From NCBI GenBank assembly GCA_964553105.1, contig CAZKJO010000008.1, forward strand, positions 1 through 54,636: DNA of 54,636 nt, written 5' to 3'. The DNA comes from Profundicola sp964553105 (lineage in GTDB: Bacteria; Bacteroidota; Bacteroidia; Flavobacteriales; Weeksellaceae). Position 1 is the first letter of the stretch, and each line of letters begins with the position of its first letter. The notes beneath the pieces are model-generated. The model was not told where the DNA came from and did no database searches. It was given only the letters and a program-made list of their open reading frames with translations. This document shows positions 7,963 through 16,552 of the stretch, one piece after another. Made by a program: the position numbers and the translations under genes.

Positions 7963-10176
7963 TCAATCTTGTTTTCTATTAATTTTTGTCACACCTTCCA
8001 CATTCTTCAATTTCTGGATTACACTATCCAAATGTGATTTATTCGCCACTGAAACCAAAATTTGTCCATTAAAAATACCATCCTCTGAAGAGAAATTAAT
8101 ACTCTTCATTTCTATATTCAAGTTATTTGACAAAACATCGGTAATATCTTTCACCAGTCCCATTCTATCGATCCCTTTAATAATGATTTCTGATTTAAAG
8201 GTGATTTGAGATGAATCTACCCATTTAGCCTTTTGAACTCTATAAGCATAGTTGGCTTGCAACTCAATAGCATTTGGACATGTCAATTTATGAACTTTAA
8301 TACCACGATTCACCGTTACAAAACCAAATACCTTATCTCCCGGTATTGGATTACAGCAGTTAGCCAAGGTGTAATCAAGTTTCTTTTCTTCGTCACCAAA
8401 TACGATTAAATCTAATTTACCGCTTGGAGGCATCACATAATCCTCTTTAGATTTGCCCATAGACTTGGAACGGAAGCGGTTTATAAATCCAACTACACCC
8501 GAATTCTTCTCTGCAAAACGTTTAATATCGGCATTACTAATTTTACCAGTAAGCACATGGTAAAATAAATCCTGAGAAGTTTTTTCATTAAAGAAACTAA
8601 CCATGTTGTTAATAGTTTTCTCGTTGGCTGTTAATCTTAAGTGTCTTAATTTACGCTCTAAAATCTCCTTACCTTCCTCTGCAGATTGTCTTTTCTCTGC
8701 ATTCAACGCAGCTTTAATTTTTGACTTTGCCCGCGAAGTAGTCACATAGTCCAACCAATCAACTTTAGGTTGTTGATTTTTAGAAGTGATGATTTCTACC
8801 TGATCACCGCTTTTCAATTCATGACTTAAAGGAAATAATTTTCCGTTCACCTTTGCTCCCAAACAGGTATCTCCAATATTGGTATGAATTGCATAAGCAA
8901 AGTCTAACGAAGAAGCCCCTCTTGGCAACGAAATAAGCTCACCCATAGGAGTAAACACATAAATTTCTTTAGTGTAAAGATTAAGCTTAAAATTATCAAT
9001 AAACTCTGTTGTATCTTGAATATCCTGATTATCGAGAATTTCTCTCACCTGCGAAATCCACTCATCTACTTTAGAATCTTCAACCTTATAATTTTCTTTA
9101 TATTTATAGTGAGCCGCAATACCTTTTTCAGCAATTTCGTCCATACGCTCCGATCGAATCTGCACTTCTACCCATTTACCATCATCGCCCATCACAGTTA
9201 TGTGTAGCGATTCATAACCAGTAGGTTTTGGCTGAGTAATCCAATCCCTCAAACGAGATGGGTTGGGTTTATAAATATCCGTCACAATCGAATAAATCTT
9301 CCAGGCAATAAATTTCTCATTTTTCCTATCAGAGCGATAAATAATACGAATCGCAAATTTGTCATAAACCTGGTCGAAGTTCACTCCTTGCGTTTGCATT
9401 TTTCGATTAATAGAGTGAATAGACTTAGAACGACCTTTAATTTGATATTCTAATCCTTCTTCATCCAACCTATCTGAAATAGAATCACTAAATTTTTGAA
9501 TATACTTTTTTCTATCCTCAGCAGATTCTCTTAATTTATTTTTAATTTCCGTATAATTCTCTGGCTGGGTATATTTTAAACTTAAATCTTCTAATTCACT
9601 TTTGATATTATACAAACCCATTCTGTGCGCCAAGGGTGCATAAATAAAGACGGTCTCTGATGCAATTTTTAGCTGCTTGTGCTGTGGCATAGCATCCAAA
9701 GTTCGCATGTTATGTAAGCGGTCAGCAATCTTAATCAAGATAACCCTAACGTCTTCTGATAAAGTTAAAAGCAACTTTCTAAAGTTCTCAGACTGAATAG
9801 ATAACTCTTGGTTATTTAAAACAGAGATTTTAGTTAAACCGTCAATGATTTTGGCTATTTTCTTACCAAACATTGCTTCCATATCCTCTAGGGTATAATC
9901 GGTATCCTCAACTACGTCATGCATAAGCGCAGCGGCAATACTTGTAGCTCCCAAACCAATTTCGTCTGCAACAATTTTAGCCACAGCAATAGGATGATAG
10001 ATATAAGGTTCTCCCGATTTTCTACGCTGATGTTGGTGTGCATCAACCGCCAAATCAAATGCCCTACGAATCAATTTTTTATCTTCTTCGTTTAGGTTTC
10101 GATAGGTGTTTGACAACAAATCTCTATACCTTCTTGCTATTTCTGCGTTCTCTTCCTTAATTTGTTCCTCCGTCAT
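7963..10176 (-). CDS. Bifunctional (p)ppGpp synthetase/hydrolase (RelA/SpoT, Rsh)
   Basis: The 737-residue long RSH protein controls the stringent response by making and degrading (p)ppGpp. Domains in order: HD hydrolase (about 45-200) with intact HDVVEDT and later RLHNMRTL, so hydrolysis is probably active; synthetase (about 235-350) with GRSKSIHSINRKM, YDKFAIRIIY and GYESLHITV; TGS (about 395-455) with IYVFTPMGELISLPRGASSLDFAYAIH; a helical/zinc-finger region with NCCNPIPGD; and a C-terminal ACT domain. All are expected for a full-length enzyme. It precedes fur by 30 bp on the same strand. The start at 10176 gives a normal N-terminus. Confidence 0.96.
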   Translation of the reverse strand: MTEEQIKEENAEIARRYRDLLSNTYRNLNEEDKKLIRRAFDLAVDAHQHQRRKSGEPYIYHPIAVAKIVADEIGLGATSIAAALMHDVVEDTDYTLEDMEAMFGKKIAKIIDGLTKISVLNNQELSIQSENFRKLLLTLSEDVRVILIKIADRLHNMRTLDAMPQHKQLKIASETVFIYAPLAHRMGLYNIKSELEDLSLKYTQPENYTEIKNKLRESAEDRKKYIQKFSDSISDRLDEEGLEYQIKGRSKSIHSINRKMQTQGVNFDQVYDKFAIRIIYRSDRKNEKFIAWKIYSIVTDIYKPNPSRLRDWITQPKPTGYESLHITVMGDDGKWVEVQIRSERMDEIAEKGIAAHYKYKENYKVEDSKVDEWISQVREILDNQDIQDTTEFIDNFKLNLYTKEIYVFTPMGELISLPRGASSLDFAYAIHTNIGDTCLGAKVNGKLFPLSHELKSGDQVEIITSKNQQPKVDWLDYVTTSRAKSKIKAALNAEKRQSAEEGKEILERKLRHLRLTANEKTINNMVSFFNEKTSQDLFYHVLTGKISNADIKRFAEKNSGVVGFINRFRSKSMGKSKEDYVMPPSGKLDLIVFGDEEKKLDYTLANCCNPIPGDKVFGFVTVNRGIKVHKLTCPNAIELQANYAYRVQKAKWVDSSQITFKSEIIIKGIDRMGLVKDITDVLSNNLNIEMKSINFSSEDGIFNGQILVSVANKSHLDSVIQKLKNVEGVTKINRKQD

Positions 10177-10330
10177 AAAAAGATAATATTTGAATCAAAA
10201 GTGTTAAGTGCTAGGGTAAATTTACATTTTTTAATTCAAATTTCAGAAGTTAACATCCATGAATTATGTTATGTGTATCGATTTTAAAATATTAAGTTAA
10301 ATCCATCAAACCGATTTTTAAATTTGGTCT

Positions 10331-10338
10331 TATCTTTG
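10331..10338 (+). promoter_or_regulatory. -7 promoter box for the 10353-12315 genes
   Basis: TATCTTTG matches the Bacteroidetes -7 consensus and ends 14 bp before the ATG at 10353. No good -33 TTG lies 18-22 bp upstream. It probably serves the barrel protein, terC and folA. Confidence 0.55.
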
Positions 10339-10352
10339 TGTAAAATTAATCC

Positions 10353-10874
10353 ATGAAAAAAATACTTTCTTTAGTTGTTTTGATAGCAGCGCTTCAATTC
10401 GGCTTTTCACAGATATCTGTTGGTTCTAATGTTACAGAAGGTAAGTGGCGTGTTGGTGGTGGTTTAGGGTTAAACTTTGGTAACAACGGTTATTTTGGTT
10501 TAAACATAGCTCCATCTGCTGGTTATATGATTACTCCAAAATTAGAAGCAGGTGTTTCTGCTGGTTATCAATATAGTAAGAGTGATTATTATAAATCCAA
10601 CTTATTTTCGGGAGGCCCCTACTTAAACTATCATGTTTTTGATGGTTTATTTGCTCGTGGTCATTTCGAACATTTTACTGGAAACCAAAAAATACTATCA
10701 AATAACCATGAGTTTAGCATAGACGAAAGTGCGCTATGGCTAGGTGGAGGTTATTCTACCCCAGGACGTGTGCGTTTTCAAGCAGGTATTATGTATAATG
10801 TGTTGCATGATAAAGATGATAGTGTCTTTAGCAGTCCCATTCGTCCATTCGGTGGTGTAGCTTTATCTCTATAG
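10353..10874 (+). CDS. Small outer-membrane beta-barrel protein
   Basis: The protein has a clear Sec signal peptide (MKKILSLVVLIAALQFGFSQ) and a mature region of about 153 residues rich in alternating, Gly/aromatic strands (GKWRVGGGLGLNFG, GYFGLNIAPSAGYMI, KLEAGVSAGYQY, YLNYHVFDGLFARGHFEHF, ALWLGGGYSTPGRVRFQAGIMYNVL). It ends PFGGVALSL, a final strand typical of eight-stranded barrels of the OmpA/OmpX-like class. No peptidoglycan-binding domain follows. It starts a plus-strand group, 3 bp before terC. Its specific role cannot be inferred; such proteins are common in Bacteroidetes outer membranes. Confidence 0.8.
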   Translation: MKKILSLVVLIAALQFGFSQISVGSNVTEGKWRVGGGLGLNFGNNGYFGLNIAPSAGYMITPKLEAGVSAGYQYSKSDYYKSNLFSGGPYLNYHVFDGLFARGHFEHFTGNQKILSNNHEFSIDESALWLGGGYSTPGRVRFQAGIMYNVLHDKDDSVFSSPIRPFGGVALSL

Positions 10875-10877
10875 TAT

Positions 10878-11834
10878 ATGGATAATATGATTCTAGTTTG
10901 GGGTGGATTAATTGCTTTTATTGTCTTACTCCTGTTTTTTGATCTATTCGTTCTTCATAAGAATGACAACATTTCGAACAAAAAAACTGCGCGAGAAACA
11001 GCATTTTGGATTTCAATGGCTTTGGCACAGTCTATCGTTATTTACTTTTTATACGACCGCGAAATTGTTGACAATCCCACCGAGCTTACGGCTAAAGGTG
11101 CGGTAATGAAATATGTAACAGGTTATCTTGTGGAGTTATCACTTTCGGTAGATAACTTATTTGTGATAGCCATGATTTTTAAATCTTATAAAATTCCACT
11201 TAAATATCAGCACAAAGCATTATTCTGGGGAATTTTAGGAGCTATTGTTTTTAGAGGTTTAATGATTGCCGTAGGTGTTGTGTTGTTTAACAAACTATCT
11301 TGGATTCCATATGTCTTCGGAGGTTTCTTAATTTTAACAGCCTTCAAAATGCTATATGAAGAGATTACGCATAAAGAAGAAGACGAGCATGTTAGAGAGT
11401 CATTAGGAAACAGATTATTAAGAAAATATTTTAATTTCAGCTCTAAATTAGATGGGAACAAATTCTTTACCATTCAAAATGGTAAAAAGCTTGCGACTCC
11501 CCTATTTGCCGCTTTAATTCTGATTGAATTTACTGATATTATGTTCGCGGTGGATAGTATTCCAGCGATTTTAGCGATAACACAAGATGCATTGCTCGTA
11601 TTCTATGCAACCATATTTGCTACTTTAGGTTTAAGGTCAATGTACTTCTTCTTAGCTAATATGCTAGAGAAGTTCCATTATCTAAAGTATAGTGTTTTTG
11701 TAATTTTATTTTATATCGGAATCAAGCTAATCTTAATGCACCATGTTGATATCCCAGAATGGTTATCTTTAAGTGTAATTCTAGTAAGTATTACAATTGG
11801 TATTATCGTTTCCTTAATTAAGCAAGATGATTAA
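10878..11834 (+). CDS. TerC/Alx-family integral membrane protein
   Basis: The 318 residues contain about nine membrane segments, with the family's acidic motifs in the bilayer: ELSLSVDNLFVIAM (about 90-103) and LILIEFTDIMFAVDSIPAILAI (about 210-231). TerC/Alx proteins act in the inner membrane in metal homeostasis, notably manganese export and loading of exported metalloproteins, and were first named for tellurite resistance. The stop overlaps the start of folA by 8 bp, so the two are translationally coupled. No other ter genes are nearby, which argues for the housekeeping metal-transport role. Confidence 0.92.
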   Translation: MDNMILVWGGLIAFIVLLLFFDLFVLHKNDNISNKKTARETAFWISMALAQSIVIYFLYDREIVDNPTELTAKGAVMKYVTGYLVELSLSVDNLFVIAMIFKSYKIPLKYQHKALFWGILGAIVFRGLMIAVGVVLFNKLSWIPYVFGGFLILTAFKMLYEEITHKEEDEHVRESLGNRLLRKYFNFSSKLDGNKFFTIQNGKKLATPLFAALILIEFTDIMFAVDSIPAILAITQDALLVFYATIFATLGLRSMYFFLANMLEKFHYLKYSVFVILFYIGIKLILMHHVDIPEWLSLSVILVSITIGIIVSLIKQDD

Positions 11835-12315
11835 TTTAATAGTTGCCGTCTCAGAAAATAATATCATTGGTAGAGACAACCAATTGATTTGGCATATATC
11901 CGAAGATTTAAAAAGATTTAAACGTATAACGTTAGGTCATCCTATGATTATGGGTAGAAAAACTTTTGAGTCCTTTGGCAGTAAACCTTTACCCAAAAGA
12001 CATCATTTCGTTATATCGAGTCAGGAACGTGAAAATACAGAACAAGTTACTTGGGTTAAGTCCTTGGACGAAGCTATTGAAAAAGCTCAAGAATTAGACA
12101 ACGAAATCTATATTATCGGCGGCGGAAGTATTTATGAACAATCTATCCATTTAGCACACAAACTTGAAATCACACGCATTCACAAACATTTTGATGGGGA
12201 TACTTATTTTCCTGAAATCCCTGAATATTTTGAATGTATAGAAGATGAAAAACATTGGATAGAGAGTTTACCTTTCGAATTTAGTTATAGAACCTACATC
12301 AATCGAAAAATTTAA
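11827..12315 (+). CDS. folA: Dihydrofolate reductase
   Basis: This NADPH enzyme regenerates tetrahydrofolate. The 162 residues show the usual order: MINLIVAVSENNIIGRDNQL, the active-site helix SEDLKRFKRIT with the acidic residue, GHPMIMGRKTFESFG for cofactor binding, IYIIGGGSIYEQS, and TRIHKHFDGDTYFPE near the end. The common LPWH reads LIWH here, a tolerated change. It overlaps terC by 8 bp. No thymidylate synthase gene is adjacent. A strong terminator follows at 12353. Confidence 0.95.
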   Translation: MINLIVAVSENNIIGRDNQLIWHISEDLKRFKRITLGHPMIMGRKTFESFGSKPLPKRHHFVISSQERENTEQVTWVKSLDEAIEKAQELDNEIYIIGGGSIYEQSIHLAHKLEITRIHKHFDGDTYFPEIPEYFECIEDEKHWIESLPFEFSYRTYINRKI

Positions 12316-12352
12316 TTTCACTCCTTATAAAAGGTTTTAACCATAATACTCT

Positions 12353-12384
12353 ATAAGCCTAATTTCTCTTAGAATTAGGCTTAT
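12353..12384 (+). terminator. Terminator after folA
   Basis: A perfect 12 bp stem (12353-12364 with 12373-12384, ATAAGCCTAATT and its complement) encloses an 8-base loop and is followed by a T-rich stretch (TTCTTTTATT). It lies 37 bp past folA and ends that operon. Confidence 0.85.
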
Positions 12385-12674
12385 TTCTTTTATTCCAATT
12401 CGTAAATGAAATATATCTGCACTTCTAGATATATTCTTAGACTTAAATACTTTTAATATCTATGAGAAAGCAATATATTAAGAATACTATAAGAAATCTA
12501 TTAAACTTTTGTTAATTAGAACTTTCCTAGAAATATATATCCCCAATTGGCGTTAAATTTATAATTCATTAGTTAACAATTTTATTTTCATAGTCAAGCA
12601 TTGCATAGCAATGTGCATTAAGAGGTTGGTCAGGACGTTAAAAACCCCAGTCTATTATTCAAATTATTTTTGAT

Positions 12675-12746
12675 ATCAAGGAAATCATTTGAGTTGTAGC
12701 GTTTTTATACAGAATGAGGACCTCTTTCCTATTCTACCAACTTGAT
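12675..12746. other. Candidate structured element (nested inverted repeats)
   Basis: ATCAAG (12675-12680) pairs with CTTGAT (12741-12746). GTTG-TAG (12693-12699) pairs with CTA-C-CAAC (12734-12741, sharing one base with the outer pair). AATgAGGA (12713-12720) pairs with TCCT-ATT (12727-12733) around a short loop. The nested order could give one long imperfect hairpin in RNA from either strand. In AT-rich DNA such pairings also arise by chance, so this is only a candidate. Confidence 0.3.
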
Positions 12747-12787
12747 TTAAAATTAATACTATTTAATTTTAAAAGATGAATAAAAAT

Positions 12788-12819
12788 TTGAGCATTATGA
12801 TTTCATTATTGTAACTTTA
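12788..12819 (+). promoter_or_regulatory. Possible promoter of the M49-like gene
   Basis: TTG (12788-12790), a 21 bp spacer and TAACTTTA (12812-12819) follow the Bacteroidetes -33/-7 pattern, with the last G of TAnnTTTG replaced by A. The ATG is 16 bp downstream at 12836. Confidence 0.45.
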
Positions 12820-12835
12820 GTCTTATTTTTTAATT

Positions 12836-14449
12836 ATGAAGAAGTTACTTTTATTAATCCCTGCACTCTATTTCATGAGCTCGTGCGGAACCACCTCTAT
12901 TTCAAAAACAAATCATGTTCCTGTGAATGTAGATAAATATACCAGTTTTACGCTAACTACCGATCTATCTCAACTTACAGCAAACGAACGCAAGATGTTA
13001 CCTTATCTTATGAAGGCTGCTGATATTATGAATGAACTATTCTGGTATGAAGCCTATGGTAAGAAAACGGCCTTGCTAGACTACCTAAAAGGTGATGCTA
13101 AGAAGTTTGCCGAAATCAATTATGGCCCATGGGATCGCCTCGCAGGAAACAAATCTTTTGTTAAAGGAATTAATGACAAACCTTTGGGAGCAAATTTCTA
13201 CCCAACCAATATGACAAAAGAAGAGTTCGAAGCAGCCAATCTAAAAGATGGAAATAGCTTATATACTTTTGTTAGAAGAGATTTAGACGGAAAGCTTTAT
13301 ACGATACCCTATCACGTGATGTTTGAGCCTGAAGTTAAAATGGCTGCAGATTATTTAAGACAAGCTGCAAGATATGCGGATGATCCAGGTTTAAAGAATT
13401 ATTTACTTAAAAGAGCTGATGCTTTTTTAACCGATGAATATTACGAAAGCGATCTAGCTTGGATGGACATGAAAGACAATGGAATCGATATCGTGATTGG
13501 TCCAATTGAAACCTACGAAGATGCACTTTATGGTCAAAAAGCAGCGCACGAGGCTTATATTCTTGTTAAGGATAAGGAATGGAGCAAGCGATTAGAGAAA
13601 TACGCAGATTTCTTGCCTGAACTACAAAAGAATTTACCTGTAGATGCTAAATATAAGCAAGAAACTCCAGGAAGTGATTCTGATTTAAATGCTTATGATG
13701 TGATTTACTATGCTGGTGACTGTAATGCTGGTAGCAAAACCATTGCGATTAATTTACCTAATGATGAACAAGTTCAATTAGAAAAAGGAACACGTCGTTT
13801 ACAGCTTAAAAACGCTATGCAAGCTAAGTTTGATAAAATTTTAGTTCCGATTTCCAATGAATTGGTAACGCCAGAACAAAGAAAACATGTGAAGTTTGAT
13901 GCATTTTTCGCAAATACAATGTTCCATGAAGTTGCTCACGGTTTAGGAATTAAAAACACAGTAAATGGAAAAGGAAGCGTTCGTGAAGCTTTAAAAGAGC
14001 ATGCATCAGCTTTAGAAGAAGGGAAAGCAGATATTTTAGGTTTATATATGGTAAACCAACTTATTAAGAAAGGAGAATTAGAAGGAGATATAAAAGACTA
14101 TATGGTGACTTTTATGGCGGGAATCTTTAGATCTGTTAGATTTGGAGCTAGTTCTGCACACGGTAAAGCCAATATGATTCGCTTTAATTTCTTTAAGGAG
14201 AAAAATGCCTTTACGCAAAAAGATGATGGAACTTATCAAGTAAATTTCGACCAAATGGAAGTTGCCATGAACGAACTTTCTGAATTAATTCTTGAGCTTC
14301 AAGGAAATGGAGATTACGAAGGTGTGGAAGAATTGGTAAACACCAAAGGAGTTATCCCAGCGGATCTACAGGCAGACTTACAACGCTTAAATGATGCAGG
14401 AATTCCAGTGGATATTGTCTTTAATCAAGGAATGCAATATTTAAAATAA
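12836..14449 (+). CDS. M49-like (dipeptidyl-peptidase III family) zinc peptidase lipoprotein
   Basis: The N-terminus is a lipoprotein signal with lipobox MSSC, Cys17 being the lipidated residue, so the 537-residue enzyme is probably tethered in the envelope. The zinc centre is HEVAH (His364, His368) with the second motif EEGKAD (394-399), matching the EExxA(E/D) helix of dipeptidyl peptidase III. Canonical M49 enzymes have a six-residue HExxGH motif; this one has the five-residue HExxH seen in some bacterial members. The substrate is presumably short peptides. It is a single-gene unit with its own promoter and terminator. Family assignment is fairly sure, cleavage specificity is not. Confidence 0.82.
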   Translation: MKKLLLLIPALYFMSSCGTTSISKTNHVPVNVDKYTSFTLTTDLSQLTANERKMLPYLMKAADIMNELFWYEAYGKKTALLDYLKGDAKKFAEINYGPWDRLAGNKSFVKGINDKPLGANFYPTNMTKEEFEAANLKDGNSLYTFVRRDLDGKLYTIPYHVMFEPEVKMAADYLRQAARYADDPGLKNYLLKRADAFLTDEYYESDLAWMDMKDNGIDIVIGPIETYEDALYGQKAAHEAYILVKDKEWSKRLEKYADFLPELQKNLPVDAKYKQETPGSDSDLNAYDVIYYAGDCNAGSKTIAINLPNDEQVQLEKGTRRLQLKNAMQAKFDKILVPISNELVTPEQRKHVKFDAFFANTMFHEVAHGLGIKNTVNGKGSVREALKEHASALEEGKADILGLYMVNQLIKKGELEGDIKDYMVTFMAGIFRSVRFGASSAHGKANMIRFNFFKEKNAFTQKDDGTYQVNFDQMEVAMNELSELILELQGNGDYEGVEELVNTKGVIPADLQADLQRLNDAGIPVDIVFNQGMQYLK

Positions 14450-14472
14450 GTTACTTTAATACTTAAAAATCA

Positions 14473-14506
14473 AAAATCCCTGAACATTAATTTGCTCAGG
14501 GATTTT
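14473..14506. terminator. Bidirectional terminator
   Basis: An 11 bp stem (AAAATCCCTGA at 14473-14483 with its complement at 14496-14506) with short A/T tracts on both sides lies between the convergent M49-like gene and the UPF0173 gene and can end both. Confidence 0.85.
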
Positions 14507-14550
14507 CATTTGGTTTAAACTCCACTTAAACCTTAAGGTGTTAATTAATA

Positions 14551-15231
14551 TTAAACATCCATACTCTCTCCTATTCCTAATAGAATTAATTCTTTGTTAG
14601 CAGCTTTAAAGATTTCTTTAGCCGACTCATGGTCTATCTTAATCGGTGGAAATGTATCATAATGACAACCTAAAACCTTGTCGCATTCTACAAAATCTGC
14701 CGCCATGCTAGCTGCTTTAGCGTCCATAGTAAAGTTATCTCCTATAGGAAGAATAGCTAAATCAATTTTACCACACAATAATGGAATCAACTTCATATCA
14801 TATGTCAAAGCAGTATCTCCTGCGATGTAAATCGTTTTGCCATCAGCTTGCAATACATATCCATTAGGGTTTCCACCATACGTACCATCAGGAAATACGC
14901 TAGAGTGATGGGCTACCACACTGGTTAATCTCCCAAATGGAAAATCAAAACTACCTCCCGTGTTCATTCCATGACCTTGATATCCTTTTTTACCATAATA
15001 AGTAACAATCTCAAAGTTTGAAATAATTTTGGAGTTGCCCAAAGTGGCTAAATTTTCAACGTCGGCCACGTGATCTTCATGCGCATGCGTTAACAAAATA
15101 TAATCCGGATGAAATTGAGAAGTTTTAATCTTATCATTCATTGGATTAGCAGAAATAAATGGATCGACCATTATTTTATGATTTTTTGTTTCTATCCATA
15201 AACTATTGTGACCTAAATAGGTGATTTTCAT
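14551..15231 (-). CDS. UPF0173 metal-dependent hydrolase (metallo-beta-lactamase fold)
   Basis: The protein opens with MKITYLGHNSLWIE and carries THAHEDH, the HxHxDH signature of the metallo-beta-lactamase superfamily, followed by GGSFDFPFGR, AHHSSVFPDG, YIAGDTALTYDM and GCHYDTFPPI, the diagnostic segments of UPF0173. I place the start at 15231, giving 226 residues as in the family; the frame opens at 15270 but the extra 13 residues (MNKINTNIKNKFK) are not family-like. It follows glgC by 31 bp on the same strand. The biochemical function of UPF0173 is not established, and a link to glycogen metabolism is only positional. Confidence 0.88.
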   Translation of the reverse strand: MKITYLGHNSLWIETKNHKIMVDPFISANPMNDKIKTSQFHPDYILLTHAHEDHVADVENLATLGNSKIISNFEIVTYYGKKGYQGHGMNTGGSFDFPFGRLTSVVAHHSSVFPDGTYGGNPNGYVLQADGKTIYIAGDTALTYDMKLIPLLCGKIDLAILPIGDNFTMDAKAASMAADFVECDKVLGCHYDTFPPIKIDHESAKEIFKAANKELILLGIGESMDV

Positions 15232-15262
15232 TTTAAATTTATTTTTAATATTCGTATTTATT

Positions 15263-16552
15263 TTATTCAATTACAGTTCCATTGGGTAAAATAGCATCTT
15301 TCTTAACCACAACAATACCGTCTACAATCTTATAATCTTTTGTTTCACGTTCCTCTAGCCCTTTGCTTCCAATAATTCTAACATCATCCCCAATCCTAAC
15401 ATTTTTATCTAAAATTGCATTTTTAATATTACATCTCTCTCCGATACCCATCGCTGGAATTCCTTTTTCATTAAGACCCTCTATATCTTCTATGGTTTCA
15501 TAATAATCACTTCCCATAATATAGGTATCATAAATGTTACTTCCGCGACCGATTCTGGTTCTAATTCCGATTACACTATGCTCAATTCTACTTGCATGGC
15601 AAATAGCTCCTTCGGATAGAACTACATTCTCCAACGAAGTACCTACCACCTTGGCTGGCGGCAACATACGAGCATGTGTAAAAATAGAATTCTCATTGTC
15701 ATATAAGTTAAATTGAGGTAGATTATTGGTTAAATCTAAGTTAGCCTCATGAAAAGAAGCAATCGTTCCTATATCTGTCCAATAACCTTCGTATTGATAC
15801 GAATTGATTTTATATTTACCAATAGACGCTGGAATGATATTCTTCCCGAAATCAGCTCCTTCATTTTCAAATAATAAGTCTCTTAAAACCTTTTTATTAA
15901 AGAGATAAATACCCATAGACGCTAGGTAATTTCTACCTTGTGATTTCATATTCTCTCCTGTCTCTGAGGTCCAATCTTTTAATTCATCTGTGTTGGGTTT
16001 CTCAATAAATGAAGTAATATTATCATTTTCATCGGTTTTCATAATTCCAAATCCTGTAGCATCCTTGGCATCTACCGGAATGGTAGCAATCGATAAATCA
16101 GCTTCTAGATTAACATGATCTTCTAGCATTTTCTGAAAATCCATTTGATATAACTGATCACCTGATAAGATTAAAACATATTCATGGTCGGTGGTACCAA
16201 AATGCTGAAAACTTTGGCGAACGGCATCGGCTGTACCCTGATACCATTCGCTGCTGTCTACGGTTTGTTCTGCGGCTAGAATATCCACAAAACCTCGACT
16301 AAACAAGTCAAACGTATAACTATTTTTAATATGTCGGTTGAGCGAAGCAGAATTAAATTGTGTTAAAACATAAATCTTATTAATTCTAGAATTCAAACAG
16401 TTGGAGATAGGAATATCCACCAAGCGATATTTACCTGCTACAGGCACAGCAGGCTTCGATCTTTGTTCGGTGAGCGGGTGTAGTCTTGTCCCCCTACCAC
16501 CTCCTAAAATAAGTGCTAATGTCCTTTTGTGTGCTTTATCTAAATTCCTCAT
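15263..16552 (-). CDS. glgC: Glucose-1-phosphate adenylyltransferase
   Basis: This enzyme makes ADP-glucose for glycogen synthesis. The nucleotidyltransferase signature LILGGGRGTRLHPLTEQRSKPAVP is split here as GGGRGTRLHPLT followed by the KPAVPVAGKYRLVD substrate region. LSGDQLYQMD supplies the catalytic aspartate, FIEKP the sugar-phosphate site, and the C-terminal third is a left-handed beta-helix (IGIRTRIGRGSNIYD, MGIGERCNIKNAILDKNVRIGDDVRI). Length 429 is typical. It overlaps the end of glgA by 17 bp, so the two are coupled. No glgB or glgP is visible; they may be elsewhere or in the gap. Confidence 0.96.
   Translation of the reverse strand: MRNLDKAHKRTLALILGGGRGTRLHPLTEQRSKPAVPVAGKYRLVDIPISNCLNSRINKIYVLTQFNSASLNRHIKNSYTFDLFSRGFVDILAAEQTVDSSEWYQGTADAVRQSFQHFGTTDHEYVLILSGDQLYQMDFQKMLEDHVNLEADLSIATIPVDAKDATGFGIMKTDENDNITSFIEKPNTDELKDWTSETGENMKSQGRNYLASMGIYLFNKKVLRDLLFENEGADFGKNIIPASIGKYKINSYQYEGYWTDIGTIASFHEANLDLTNNLPQFNLYDNENSIFTHARMLPPAKVVGTSLENVVLSEGAICHASRIEHSVIGIRTRIGRGSNIYDTYIMGSDYYETIEDIEGLNEKGIPAMGIGERCNIKNAILDKNVRIGDDVRIIGSKGLEERETKDYKIVDGIVVVKKDAILPNGTVIE

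Larger units (their letters stand above)
12385..12835. other. Gene-free intergenic region with inverted repeats
   Basis: About 450 bp between the folA terminator and the M49-like gene hold no convincing ORF. A hairpin CATTGC/GCAATG sits at 12599-12613, a nested inverted-repeat element at 12675-12746, and a promoter-like pair at 12788-12819. I see no tRNA cloverleaf and no known riboswitch core. Confidence 0.6.

Noticed and set aside
12598..12660. Possible tRNA or known small-RNA gene near the hairpin at 12599
   Set aside because: No cloverleaf, no T-loop GTTCGANNC, and the stem is only 6 bp.
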